A stretch of DNA of 64,000 nt, taken from assembly GCA_000320545.1 (NCBI GenBank), contig ADNK01001860.1, positions 1 to 64,000 of the forward strand. The letters run 5' to 3'. This DNA comes from Bigelowiella natans CCMP2755 (Eukaryota > Cercozoa > Chlorarachniophyceae). Every line of letters starts with the position of its first letter. Position 1 is the stretch's first letter. This document shows, one piece after another, positions 25,291 to 36,483 of the stretch. Under the pieces are notes generated by a model. It was given only the letters and a program-made list of their open reading frames with translations, was not told where the DNA came from and did no database searches. The translations under genes and the position numbers were made by a program.

Positions 25291-26504
25291 ATGTAGAGAT
25301 CTCATCATGAATCCTACCGCCCTGCCGCATCATCTTTGGCGGCTCGCTCTCCCTCCCCGCCTTCAGCAAGACCGCCTTTATGCCCAGATATCCCCACATT
25401 AGACCCTAGTGCGTTCCACGCGGGCATGGGAAGTGCATACTCTTTATACTCCCTAATGCGTTGTTGTTCAACACAGAGGTTGCGAGAATCAGAGTTTGCT
25501 TTTGTCCATTACTTCATTTATACGATAGAAGATTACGGGTGAAAAACCCACGGTCCCAGGCGATCGATATTGTCAGGAGCCCCTGAAGGGTATAGCATCA
25601 CGATGTCGTGCAAATCCGCGAAACCGAACCTTTTGTAGTGGTTAGTAGACGACCACAACAAAGTTTGACAGAGTGAGTTACGATGAAACTTCGTCTCGCC
25701 CGTTGAAAACGTAAACAGGCACACAACTAGTGTTGAACTGGAGCAATGTACGTCATTTAGAGCAGCAGTGTGTCAAAATGATGATGATGATGATGGTGAG
25801 ATGACTGTACTTGTCGTCGTTGTTTTTAATAGTAAATGCACTCGGTGGTTGTGATATATTGGGATCCTCCGAACATACCAATTCGACCAATTCGCTTCAT
25901 ATAAGGGGTCATCGTAATAGGCGTGAAAGTCGATGATCAAAGCATGCTTCTTCCCAGGAGCGTATCCCTCTGAGTAATAATCTAGAGTCATCACTCACAC
26001 TCACTCTCCTCCCTCCCCCCCCATTCTCAAACAATGGAACATGTAAGGTTGCATACAATATGTTGTATACAATATGTTGGAATATGCATGTAATGTGGAT
26101 GATCGTCGGTGGTTGGTTCAATATGCTTACTTGGTAGCCTGAGAATGTACTTTCTCTCCCTGGGCCCTAGCTTAGACTCCTACGTGATAATTTAGTTTTT
26201 CAACAGCAACAAATTTTTAGGAGAATGAATTCAATAATGACCAATTTAGTGGTAACTATGACAATGTTACCCATCTAATCCAGCGATGCAGTAACCTTCC
26301 CTTCGGTGCCAGCGCAAAATCAGATGCGTTGTGGAATCTGCTGCCTCCATCATTAATGTTCTCATCGCTCCCAACCGACGACGAAGGCGGCGAAGAACCA
26401 TACTCCGAAGTTTTCTGAACGCTTCTCCCCTTTGCAAATATCGCCAGCAGCCAGAGCGTCGCAACCAATCGCCGATCCCACGCCAGTCTCGAATCAGGAC
26501 ACAT
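20790..26504 (-). CDS. Secreted CE1/LpqC-type alpha/beta hydrolase (feruloyl esterase or PHB depolymerase-like)
   Basis: Phase-checked exons include 26271-26504 (start, or ATG at 26567), 26131-26179, 25879-25969, 25537-25629, 24669-24727, 24230-24281, 24031-24102, 23724-23838 and 23303-23376. Exons at about 25.3 and 24.9 kb and those below 22.9 kb are placed by eye. The N-terminus has a hydrophobic signal segment (LVATLWLLAIFA). Family landmarks follow in order: RKYILRLPKGYAPGKKHALI, IDFHAYYDD (oxyanion region), DIVMLYPSGAPD, then HATGQSMGGMMAL with the nucleophile Ser, LLVRGLRDSIVP with the acid Asp, and VTVSCFFDGKHCYPF with the likely His. Downstream of the catalytic domain the frame runs through a Ser tract made by an in-frame CTA/AGT-type microsatellite and ends with a hydrophobic segment, MLTIVFSAAIAAAILRR. 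This suggests a C-terminal membrane anchor, a feature the family normally lacks. Such esterases cleave ester bonds of polysaccharides or polyesters; the substrate is unknown. Confidence 0.8.
22318..22378. repeat. Compound (CA)n(CG)n microsatellite
   Basis: A CA tract leads into about nine CG units and back to CA, within an esterase intron. Nearby are a CTT tract (22397-22417), a GAT tract (22578-22605) and a GT tract (22677-22711). Confidence 0.9.
23243..23700. repeat. Cluster of CTA, CAA, CA, TA, GT and TAC microsatellites
   Basis: CTA lies at about 23243-23272, CAA at 23391-23415, CA at 23521-23533, TA at 23537-23574, GT at 23575-23592 and TAC at 23671-23700. All flank the catalytic-Asp exon (23303-23376) of the esterase, which is left intact between them. 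Confidence 0.9.
24824..25289. repeat. CTA, TA and CT/GT microsatellites in esterase introns
   Basis: CTA lies at 24829-24862, TA at 25032-25071 and the compound CT/GT at 25237-25289. They surround two short, less certain exons of the minus-strand esterase gene. Confidence 0.9.
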
Positions 26505-26818
26505 GGCCGCGTTGAGGCTGGCTGCCGCCCGTTGTTGCCTCGATGGGTGCTTTGCTTTTTGTACCATGTCGCAGACATATATATATTATAGGCTATTTTC
26601 AAAATGCGACAAAGAAAATGGTAATCGGAGCGAAATTTCCTCCCCTGTTTCTTGTCGGGAGAGGATTTTGCATGTCAGCAGCATGATTTACTGCCAGAGA
26701 ATCCGCCTCTTGCACTCCCAACAACCCGCCCCCCCGGCCACACATTCGTGCGACCACTGCTACTCGTGCCACCCGCAACCGCCAGAGGTTAAGTTTCCAA
26801 GGACAACTTTCAGGGACA

Positions 26819-28602
26819 ATGATGAGGGTTCTATTGGCATCTGCGATGCTGGGATTAACCGCAGGATCAATCGCTAATCCGAGCCATTATCGTCTGGCAC
26901 GGACCGCGTCGACGTCGACGTCGACGTTTGCCGCTGCTGCTGCTACTCCAAGTGCTCTTCGGTTGCAAGGTTCGCATTGCCTCCCACCAAACGATAGCAG
27001 CCCCGTCTCTTGATCTAATGGGTGCGACGTTGCATTCGTTGATGATTCTGTTAGGCAGCAACCTTGCACATAAAAAAGGCATCAGCACTTCGCTGCAACC
27101 CCGGCGAGAGCAATTGCTTCAGAATGGGATGGTGTCTAAGGATAAAGCATTACGTTTCAAGCGAGGGGAAAGGACGCGGGTGTGGGCCAGTGGAGACGGA
27201 GGTATGAGCAGGGAGTATATGATTTGCCGTCACTGATGATGAGCAATGATTCTTGAGCTGTAAAACATGCGGAAATGAATCGATTTGCCCTTCCACTGGT
27301 AGATATAGCTACCTTGTGCGGAAAATAGAAAAGTCCATTACTACGTTTATTGGGAATGTGACGATATTCGCACCAAATCTGCAGTTGTAGATCGACTTGA
27401 TGCTGGACGGCTGGCCACGTTGGCGCTATGGATCTCTTGTCTAATCTACGCGTTTGGATTTGCCCCAGGAGTACCGCTTGGTTGATGATTTCTCTCTTCA
27501 TCTACCCTTTATCGAAGATTATTTGACAAGGGTGGTAACATGTCCGTAGGAGCATCTGGTGAGGGGAGCGATGCTGATATCGAGCTTCTCAAGGTTCATG
27601 TCCTCCTTGTGTGTGCGTCCAAAAGCAGTGTAGCGCGTCACCACTCACTGATATCTTTTACGTTTTTCCCGAAATTCGATGTGGGTGCTCAATCAGAACA
27701 TTATATTTTGCGTATTAAATTCGCCTCCTTTCTCTCTTCTTCTTTGATGATGCATACTAGGCTCTTATAGCCAGTCCGTTCGATGGAGCCATCAACCCAG
27801 TGCGTCTATAATACGATTTATCCGTTTTCTTTGTGAAGCATTGTGTGAGAAAATAAATTTAGTGATAATGGCTGCGGCGGTGATTGCAACACATGATGAG
27901 CACTCCTACTCCTTGCTCAACTGCGAACATTGTGACATTGCAAAAATGCAATCATTAAGTGCCAATATTGGTACATCAGATCTTCGTCTTCGTCTTCAAT
28001 AGTCTGGGGATTATTCCTGCGGTTTGTAATAGTGATAGCGATAGTGGTGATGGTGGTGGTGGTGGTGGTGGAACATAGCAATGTAGAATCCGCAGTAGCA
28101 GTTGTAGCAGTGAAGCAAAACAATAATACATCATCATTTGCTGCAGCATTTCGGTGTGCTGCTTGATTATATTATTTTCACTTTTCTTCACTCAAAAACA
28201 CAACTTACTCTCACATCTCTCTTCAGTTGCATGCGTCGTTGCTGCTGCCAGGGTCAAGCAATCAACGACCATTACCTGCACTTCCTTTCGTCCTTTCAAG
28301 CTTCTTCGCAGGGTTCTTCGCCCTTGGCCCATATCTGGGCCTTCGAGAGGAAAGAGCTGCTGGTTCCGTTACAAAGCAGGATCTTTCAGGGCCTGCCAGG
28401 TGGGACGGCCATGTGGGGGATTGGTTGCCGATATAATGATTCGGATGAACATGATTACTTCTTTGAAAGGATTTTCCCTTTAGAAGAATTAGAAGAGGGG
28501 AAATTACAGAAAGAGAATGATTATGACAAGGATGATGATGATGCGCGTGATCTTGTTGAAAGCTTTCTCCCACAAACCCTCTATTTTTCATCCTATTTTG
28601 GT

Positions 28603-28677
<75 letters not shown>

Positions 28678-29378
28678 CTTCTCGCTTTCCTCCTCGTGTA
28701 GGATTGCAGAGAGCAAGATATTGGGCGGGCTTCTCCTCCTAGCGTCCGTCGGCATGCTCAAATTCGTGTTTACATCTGAAGGAATCTGTAAGATTAAAAA
28801 TAATTCAAATCGAGAGAAAGAGAGAACGGGAAAAGGAGAGAATAAAGAAACTTGCTGCTGCTGCTTCTTGATTCCGTCCCATTTGCTTTCCTTTCTTCAT
28901 TTGCCTCTAGTGTCCGGCAGTGCTGTCCCTGGATTCTGGGATATGTTCTCGACGCAAAAGCTCGTTCATGTCTCCAGCCTCGACTTTTTTGTAACCTCCC
29001 ACGAGCCATCTTTCTCCATTAAAAATAAAAATTTCGTGATGTGTCTATATGTGCCCATTTCATTGTTATTGATTTTGTGATACCCCAAATGACGATATTG
29101 ACGATCCTAGGTGCTTAGCGCCATGATGTATGGACCGATACTGGAGGATTTGAAGCGAAGAACTAACGGGTACGAATATGGTTAGGTGTTAGGAAAAGAG
29201 CAGATGAGCTTTACTGATTACTTCTTGAATGTTTTTCTCTTGTACATCATCTTTGTTTGTCAGACAAGATGATCTGCAGCTTAAATTACGAGCCGCGCTT
29301 GCAACATCTTTGCCGCTTCTCGGACCAAGTCTGCATCTCATTACCCGTCCTAGCCTTCCCGATGATGAATCCGCTTAA
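26819..29378 (+). CDS. Plastid-type multi-span membrane protein (resembles DUF2834-like chloroplast proteins)
   Basis: Eight exons join in phase: 26819-26969, 27550-27593, 27761-27799, 28227-28399, 28702-28787, 28911-28990, 29111-29169 and 29264-29378, giving 248 residues. The first exon encodes a hydrophobic leader (MMRVLLASAMLGLTAGSIA) followed by a Ser/Thr/Ala-rich stretch. This is a layout typical of bipartite or transit peptides. The mature part has LPALPFVLSSFFAGFFALGP, KILGGLLLLASVGMLKFVF, then FWDMFSTQKLVHVSSLDFF and ALATSLPLLGPSLHLITRP. The FW..F..S+.VHV.SLDF pattern is one I associate with small membrane proteins of chloroplasts and cyanobacteria; the DUF2834 label is from memory and should be checked. 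An ATG at 27540 falls inside the first intron and would skip the leader; the phase match across the intron favours 26819. Function unknown. Confidence 0.7.
28610..28676. repeat. Compound (CT)n(GT)n microsatellite in intron
   Basis: A poly-C start runs into CT and then GT units just before the acceptor of the exon at 28702. The pyrimidine-rich part may serve as part of the splice-acceptor context. Confidence 0.9.
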
Positions 29379-30458
29379 TCGATCACAGGGGGTAGAAGCC
29401 CATTAATCGAGGGCGTACACTTGTATTCTACGACATGTGATTTTCGCCATGTCATCATCATGATTATTGTTGGCCAGAATTGCTACATCATTTTTCCTGC
29501 AAAGCGCAAATCCTCTGCTGTCTGTCCTACATTGTGATCTTAATTTCCGCGGGCGCGCACACTCGTCTAGAACTAGAGAAATGGCATCATGACCATCATG
29601 GACTTGTTAGCGCAAGTGGCACAACAACGTCAACTGGTCACCATGCACGCTCGTGCCAGCTGATGTGTCAATGAAAACCAAGCAACACTGACCAGCGACA
29701 TCTAGACATCATGCATCAGCAACAGACGGAAACAACCATCGTTGCACAGTGTTCGGCCTTTGTTCCGGTGCATGCGATGTGCACTGCACATGAGTGACTG
29801 GACCTGGTCATGGCAGTGTGCCATTGCAAGGCCATGCACGATTGCAATGACATTCTGGCATGCGATCATCTCCAGCTGAAACATTGAAGCCTGAACTCTT
29901 CATCGCTGAAACCACACGGGTGAGTGAACGACACGACTGAACGAGTGAGTGAGTGGAGCACTTTCAATGCCTGGTCTGGACGGATCAGGCGAACGAAACA
30001 TTGAACAACAAAGCGCCGCGCAAGAACCACACCCAGCCATTTCTGAGAAAGAAAGAAAGAAATGTTTCCAATGGAGCTGTTGAAAGGATCACCTGACACA
30101 CTGATTCATCCGTGTCAACCAGATCACCAAGAAAAATTTGTGGCATCACTGAGCAGCATGAAGCGGAAAAGACGCCGAGATCAAGAACTGCGGTAAACCT
30201 ACCGAGACAATCCTCACAGCGTGTCGTACCCGTAGAATCCTAATGGGTTTTTCTTCGATTTGAAGTTGCCCAATCTCCACCACATGTGAACGGCACTGGG
30301 ACAGGAGTGAAATCCCAGGATGTAGGCGGAAAACTATCATATGTTTGACCGAATCAATGTGTCATGATTCTATCTTGACTCCTTGGATCCACGGCTAATA
30401 TCCGAGGTGCTAGTGCTTTTTGCTTGGTCAGGGCTCCGTCGATATACTGACAGACTCA
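29379..30458. other. Intergenic region, nothing recognised
   Basis: No conserved coding sequence is seen on either strand. Bases 30400-30458 probably hold the 5' UTR or a small first exon of the RCC1-type gene, since CTTGGTCAG at about 30424 looks like an acceptor. Confidence 0.5.
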
Positions 30459-32219
30459 ATGAGCGGTGCAAGGCGTACCAGCGGCGTGTGTTCGACCGCG
30501 GGTGGAGAGCACACGCTGCTCAAAGACGCTCGGGGGCAGGTATTCTCCGCAGGGGCTTGTGGGCTTGGATGGTGCCGAAACATGCCAATGGCTGCTTCCT
30601 TGTTTGGCTGGCGAAAGGTGAGATTATAACATCCTGTACGAACCCCATGACATACATGCAGTGTTGGATTCAATAGGGTATGTACCTTAGGCTCTGTTAC
30701 CTGAGCCAGCGAAAAAAGTGATAGGGGGATACTACCACAATCTTGCAATCGGATTGCTCACTGGCAGTGTCTACAGCTGGGGATGCGGCACTTTTGTAGA
30801 GGGAAGGGCTGAAGGTTCGAAACCAGCCTTGGGACAAGGCATCGATGTCAAAGATCTTGGAGAGCAGCCTCGACTCGTCAAATCTATATCCGGTTCAGAT
30901 CTACCCGTCCATGACGCAGCTGCTGGTGCTTATCATTCTGCAGTTTTAACGCGGACGGGGAAGGTACTCACTTTTGGTGCTGGGCAACTTGGTCAACTGG
31001 GCCGTAAGACAAGGTTGCGATTATCTCCTTATTACATGCATGCGGTAGCTTAAAATATATTTCGTATTTTAGAGGTCAAACGGATTCGTCTGGACTTCCA
31101 GTGGACTGTGAACCTGCGCCAGTCGAAGGATTGCCCCCAGGCGTACCTGTTCGATCGATAGGAGCCGGATTCTACAATACTTTGGTAATGAATCCATAAT
31201 TTGACAAACTATTAGAGTTTTTGTGTTGTTTCATACTGGGCTCAACGCAGCTAGCTACATAAAAAGCTTCATAGCTTCCAAATTGCTTGCTAAGCCTTCC
31301 TATCCTACCAACTCTTTTCCTTCTTTCGTTCACTACAGAGACTTTCTATCTTCTCAGAACTTGTTGAACCATTGAGGAAACAACACTTTCGACCAAGCAT
31401 ATTCTCATAATGTCCTCCATGCAGGTTACACTTCAGGACGGGACTGTGTTCTGCAGTGGTGAAAATCAGAATTCTCAGTGCGGTGCTCGATCAAATGGCC
31501 GTTCGAATTTGTTTAAAATGGCACAGGTCGTAGCAAAAGGCTTAGAGAACGAGCATATCATATCTGCAGTTGGGGGCTATTGTCACACTTTGCTCCTTAC
31601 ACGCCAAGGAAGAGTGTTCACTCTTGGATGTTCGGATGACGGTCAGCGAGGATTCGGTACTGTTTTTTTTCTTTTCTCTCGGGTTATGTGCTAAGATTTC
31701 TATATTTGAACAGATTCAAGTAAAGTCGCCAGCACTCTTACAAACGAATTAAAACTTAATGGTGGTTGCAACGATCGGATTCCTCTGAAAGCAGAGAAAA
31801 TTGCTGCTGGAGCAAATCACTCAGTTGTTCTCGCAGAAAATGGGGATGTGTATGCTTTTGGGTAATTTATTATTTTGTTTCGCCACAAGCGACGAACTTC
31901 AATCTATAAAACTAAATCTTCATATTGTAGTTCAAATGAATACGGGCAATGCGGAACAGACCAAAATGTACGTATAAACGAAGACGGGGAAAAAGAACGA
32001 GGCCCGATCTTATCACCTGTGAAAATAGCCGTTCCTTCACATGCGTCGAGAATTGTATCGGTAAGTGCAGGGTATGCACACACTATCCTTACAGATGATA
32101 AGGATAAGGTTTTTGTATTTGGACAAAATGCAAACGGGCAGCTAGGAATTGGCAAGTCCTCTTATTCAGACGAACCTTTAGATGTCGTTGTACCTACACC
32201 TATAGAATTTTCTGAATGA
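30459..32219 (+). CDS. RCC1-repeat (beta-propeller) protein
   Basis: Six exons join in phase: 30706-31013, 31073-31184, 31425-31656, 31714-31861 and 31931-32219, after a first exon 30459-30617. The protein is made of RCC1 repeats, each with the G.YH/H(T/S)..L....G.VY.FG pattern: GGEHTLLKDARGQVFSAG, GYYHNLAIGLLTGSVYSWG, GAYHSAVLTRTGKVLTFG, GGYCHTLLLTRQGRVFTLG, GANHSVVLAENGDVYAFG and GYAHTILTDDKDKVFVFG, with QLGQLG or QCG blades between them. Six to seven repeats would close a propeller. RCC1 itself is the Ran exchange factor; most proteins with these repeats are other scaffolds, and no extra domain is present here to decide. The start is the first ATG in the first recognised exon; an upstream exon is possible. 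Confidence 0.85.
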
Positions 32220-32798
32220 TGAAGCTAAAATGCATATTTGGTGCGTACCGCAGCTCTTGATATGCATGTACTAAATGTATGCGCTGCTCATTAGGACGAC
32301 GCCCCTGCAAATAGTGTACGCATCGTGCATGGTCATCTCATTTTTGTGTATGGTAATATCAGTACGTACGCTAGCATCGTAACGAATCGAGAGGTTGTTG
32401 GGCGTATGTCGAGCTTTAGTCCATGTGATTATCGAACATATAACAGGCCGCAGTACTGCGATTTCGGTCGCCAGATTATGCTAGGATATGTTGGACAGCA
32501 GGCGCAGGCGCGCGCTTATGCTATGGTAGTTATTACATGAAGACGCATCAGTACTTTTTTTTCCTTATCAAGTTGGACTGCAGTTGCAACTGTAATGATA
32601 CTACTCATTTTGAATGCACACACTTAACAAAGCAAACACTGATGTCAACTAATGTAAAAATGCACAGTAGACACAGTCTTAAACATGCTTGCGGTGCCTA
32701 TGCTAATCTCTTAAGGTGTTATGCTACCGTGCGTTGCAGCAGAGTCTTGCTATAACCCGAAAAACATTGAGGAAATATGTAGCTGACGATTTGGTAGA
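32220..32798. other. Short intergenic region between convergent genes
   Basis: Lies between the stop of the RCC1-type gene and the stop of the minus-strand DUF2237 gene. TGCAT and TAGC words are common; no gene is seen. Confidence 0.6.
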
Positions 32799-33574
32799 CT
32801 AGTTGACAGAGTTGCACTTTGGATTGTCAATTGCACATTTATCACAGATAGCCTTCAGTGCATCCCTGTTTCCACATAATAAATCGATACTGAGAAATGG
32901 AACTCTACCACTAAAAAAGTGCTCATACCTCTGGTTCTTGACATTAACATCGTATTGTTCGATAGTCCAATGGTTTGTTGCAGAGCACTCAAGATCATTG
33001 ATGAATTCAGGATGCATCTCGTACATTCGCGCGAAAGCCCACATGCAGATACTGTAAAGATGATCTCGATCAATTTTAAGAAATCACTAGCAATACGAAG
33101 GCTTGTCTTACCACCATGGGCCTGGAAGTGGCCAACTTGAAGCTTCATACTCACTTTTTGCCTGCCCTGTTTTTGTCCAGAATGGGCTGTAGAGTCGGCC
33201 GTCTTTGGACTCAGCAGATGGTAGATTCACGCAAACGTAATGGCTACAATCATATCATAAACTCATTTAATATGTGTTTACAGTGATCATTATGAGCAAA
33301 ACCTTCCAGCGTCATGTTCGACTGCCGTACATCTATTTTCAAGCTCTGGAACAGGTCTCATATACCCCGTTGTTGGATACCTTTGTAGGCATTATCAATC
33401 AGCATGAACCGAGCGACGAATGATGCCAGAACAATACCTTGGATCGTTAACCTTCGATCTGTCGCACTTTTGGAGCGCTCCACCGTTCACATTGAGCTGC
33501 GACTCGGCGTGGTAGCTAGACCGAACTTCCACAGGGCTCAAGATTGCTAACAGAATGCTGAGTGCAAGGACCAT
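32799..33574 (-). CDS. DUF2237 family protein with signal peptide
   Basis: Four exons join in phase (33438-33574, 33303-33380, 33112-33243, 32799-33051) to give 199 residues. The start MVLALSILLAILSPVEVRSS is a signal peptide. The rest follows the DUF2237 pattern: LNVNGGALQKC, YPTTGYMRPVPELENRC, HYVCVNLP, then GPWCICMWAFARMYE and a C-terminal half ending at 32799. DUF2237 proteins known to me are short (about 110-130 residues), mostly bacterial and of unknown function, so the secretion signal and the longer C-terminus are unusual. Cys residues are numerous and could form disulfides in the secretory pathway. The gene is divergent from the helical-repeat gene at 33958, with 383 bp between the two start codons. 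Confidence 0.75.
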
Positions 33575-33957
33575 GGCAGGCGACGATGCTCTCTCGGATG
33601 TGTGGTGTCCTTTCCTTGCTGGATGCCGCGATTCTCGGAACCCAAGTTTATATCCTGGGCGACGGTTGTCGCAGTGGTGAAAACGCAAATAGACATTATT
33701 GTGACGGGTTTATGGTTCGCGACATGGTGTCTCAAGTCTTACGAAGGGAGAAAGATTTTCATAGATCTAGATAGGGTACTTTTCTGAGTGGTTACCGGAT
33801 ACCACCGAGGCAACTACCCATATCTTGAGATTTTACCGCAAAGTAATCAGATGTTCTTCCGAAAATAAACATACAGGCTAATTTTTAGCTACGGCAAACT
33901 GTTTTTCCTTTTTTTTAAAGGTAAATTGCCATCGAAGATCCGCCAGATCTGTGGGGC
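33575..33957. promoter_or_regulatory. Shared divergent promoter region (inferred)
   Basis: 383 bp separate the start codons of the minus-strand DUF2237 gene and the plus-strand helical-repeat gene. The region must hold both promoters and 5' UTRs. No known motif was identified. Confidence 0.4.
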
Positions 33958-35423
33958 ATGGAAGCGTCGACTTTCCCACCCCCTTCCTCCGAGCCGTCGG
34001 CTACCTTTCAGAGCTTCCTAAGAGCTAATAAAATTTATGGCTCTTTCGCATCAATAGGATCCAATAAATCTACATTTTCGGAGAGATCCTGGTTCTCACC
34101 AGAAAGCTTCAACCCTCGGGTTTTGAGACGGGCAGGGGTATGCCTCTTCATCGGAACGCTAGCGGTGACTTCCAACTCAGTAGAAGGCGCGATATGTAAT
34201 TTTCTAACAATTTTTTTATTGATATTTATCAGATTGCACTGGTTTTGGGAAGTTTACATTCGAATTCTAGCGGTATGAAAGGCAGCGCTCGCTTCAGTGC
34301 AGTCGACAGGGTGAAGGTGTCTCCGGGAAATGAGCTAAAAAGTCAATCGTCAGTACTTGCCCCATCAGGAACCTCAAGTTCCAATCATAGAGCCCCTATC
34401 CCGAATAAGTTTACGAATTCTGTCTCACAGAAAATTGCCGCAAGCGTAAAGAGTGGCTCCAATGCAATGGCAACAAGCGCAAAACAGACCTTTAATCGGG
34501 CAACGGGCGAGCTGGAGCAGATATTCGATAAAATTGACCAGATGACCAACCCTACTACTGCTGCTTACACTACTAAAAAAGGCTGGAGCTTTGCAGGGCA
34601 ACTCTCAGGCCAGGCAAATGAGACCTTAGGGAGAATGTCGGAAAGTTTGAAGCAGGTTGCTGCACAGCCAACGGAAACTCTGGGCGAGGTTGAAAGTGCA
34701 TTACATAAAACTACAGCTGAGATAGCAGGGAATGCGAAAAACGTTCTAGAGAAGATGGGTGGTCAATCGAAACAAGCACTACATGACATCGTGCGTCAAA
34801 ACATGTACTTCCCAACCACCCATGAAAGGGCCTCAACACAGCCATCTGCAGACATGGCGAGTGACGCGAAAGATGCTCTTCGATATTTTGCTGACAAGGC
34901 CGAACGTGCTCTTGAGGCTATCAATGCTGCGGTCGAAAGTCACTCCCTAGATGCGAAGTTCCCTTCCAAAGAAACTAAAGACGCGTGGAATGCCACTGGG
35001 CACTCAATTGCTAAGGATGCCAACTCCGTCGGAAGGACAGTTTCACGTCTATCAAATGGTGTGAGCAAGCAGGTGGCATATAAGACAAAGGTAGCATCGC
35101 ATGCTATTGCCAATCAAACAAAAGTCTCCCTTCACGACCTTGCGAATGAGGCGAAAAATGCACTCGATGGAATGAAGAAGATTATGTCGAACCCACAGAT
35201 CACTTTTGCGGTATTCCCATCACCCAAAACTGAGGCTAGCTGGAACGCAGCAAATGCAGCTATGAAAAAGGATGCGCATTCAGTTGGCCAATATGCTTCA
35301 AACGAAGCAAATTCAATTGCACAATACGGTGCAAAAGTGGTAAAAGGAGCTTCCCATGACATCGCCACCCAGGCCAAAGCTTATCTTGGTGAGACCCAAA
35401 CCAAGCCTCTCAAAAACACATGA
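33958..35423 (+). CDS. LEA-like / amphipathic helical repeat protein with N-terminal hydrophobic segment
   Basis: Two exons (33958-34137 and 34233-35423) join in phase at RRAG-IALVLGSLHS to give 456 residues. The N-terminal 60 residues are Ser/Pro/Phe-rich, then a short hydrophobic segment spans the splice point. The remainder is Ala/Lys/Ser/Asp/Glu-rich with heptad- and 11-mer-like spacing, as in LEA or apolipoprotein-like amphipathic helices. There is an internal duplication of about 90 residues. The unit starting near residue 271 (DAKDALRYFADKAERALEAI, then FPSKETKDAWNATGHSIAKD) is matched by one near residue 366 (EAKNALDGMKK, then FPSPKTEASWNAANAAMKKD). I do not recognise a named family. 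Desiccation or membrane-surface protection is only a guess from composition. Confidence 0.7.
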
Positions 35424-36483
35424 GTCAACACACGAACAAAATCAATGCGTATTTTGGATCTAAAAAATGCAAACAGATAATCTCTTTCTTGTAAATTCTG
35501 CTAGCATTTGATGCTGACTAGCTATATGTGATAGCATCGTGCATACCTAATGTTGATACCACACGTACCCTAATGTTGCTAGCAACATGTGTAGCACCTC
35601 TCAGTAATGTTGTAGGCCACAGTGCCATCCATGCTAGCATATCTAGATATATTCATCACAGCATGGTCGACATTATCTAGTTATGCATCGATCGTATTAT
35701 GGCACACATGTACGCACGCCATTTTCGCTTGCGTGTGCGCTATCTAGCTACGCACTTCCTAGCTTGTGTTAGCCAAGATGTAGTGCGTGGATATCACATG
35801 CTCTCTTACTTTGATATAGTAGCATCCATGGACGTGCGTATCGTTTCAGCAGAACCATGCATACTAGCATGTACCAGGATCCACACGTGCACAGCTAGCT
35901 AGACAGACAGCAACCAGCTAGGTGATGCGCACAGCGAGCCCATGCAGCGGGCTACGTAAAGGCTAAACTAAGTCAGTGACAGCAGGTGCAAGTTGTTTCA
36001 GCAGTGCACCACATGCGATGCAGTCTAGCGCTCGCAGCGTGTACCATGTAGCTGTGTTGCTTGCTCTAGTCCTGTGTGTCATTTGTACATTGCAATTGCA
36101 CGTCGTCGTTGCAAGGATGTACGTGTTACGTTGACAGTGCATGCCGTCTCTGTCGAGTGCATGTGTACGTGACATTACTGTTCTGTCGATAATATGTTAC
36201 ATGTATCGTAAGTATACGTATACCGATACATGAAACTAGGAAATGCGGAAACCTTCTGCTAATGGCTAGCTGCGATCGAAGCAATATGCGTGCGCATCGC
36301 ATGTGCAGCCACATAGCATCGTCTATCTATTCTCCTGCAGGCTGTAACCGTTTTTGGTGATATACAAAGGTATGCCATGTTCGATACCATGTCTATTACT
36401 TTGCATTGCGTACGTTGCATGTAATAACGTGTTATCGGTTATTAATGCGGCTCTGTTACATTGAAACATGCCAAATTTAGTAC
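35424..36483. other. Intergenic region, CTAGC/GTGCAT-rich
   Basis: Dense in TAGCTAG, GCTAGCA, CACGTG and GTACGT words. No gene or known RNA is recognised. It separates the helical-repeat gene from the end of the minus-strand oxygenase. Confidence 0.6.
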
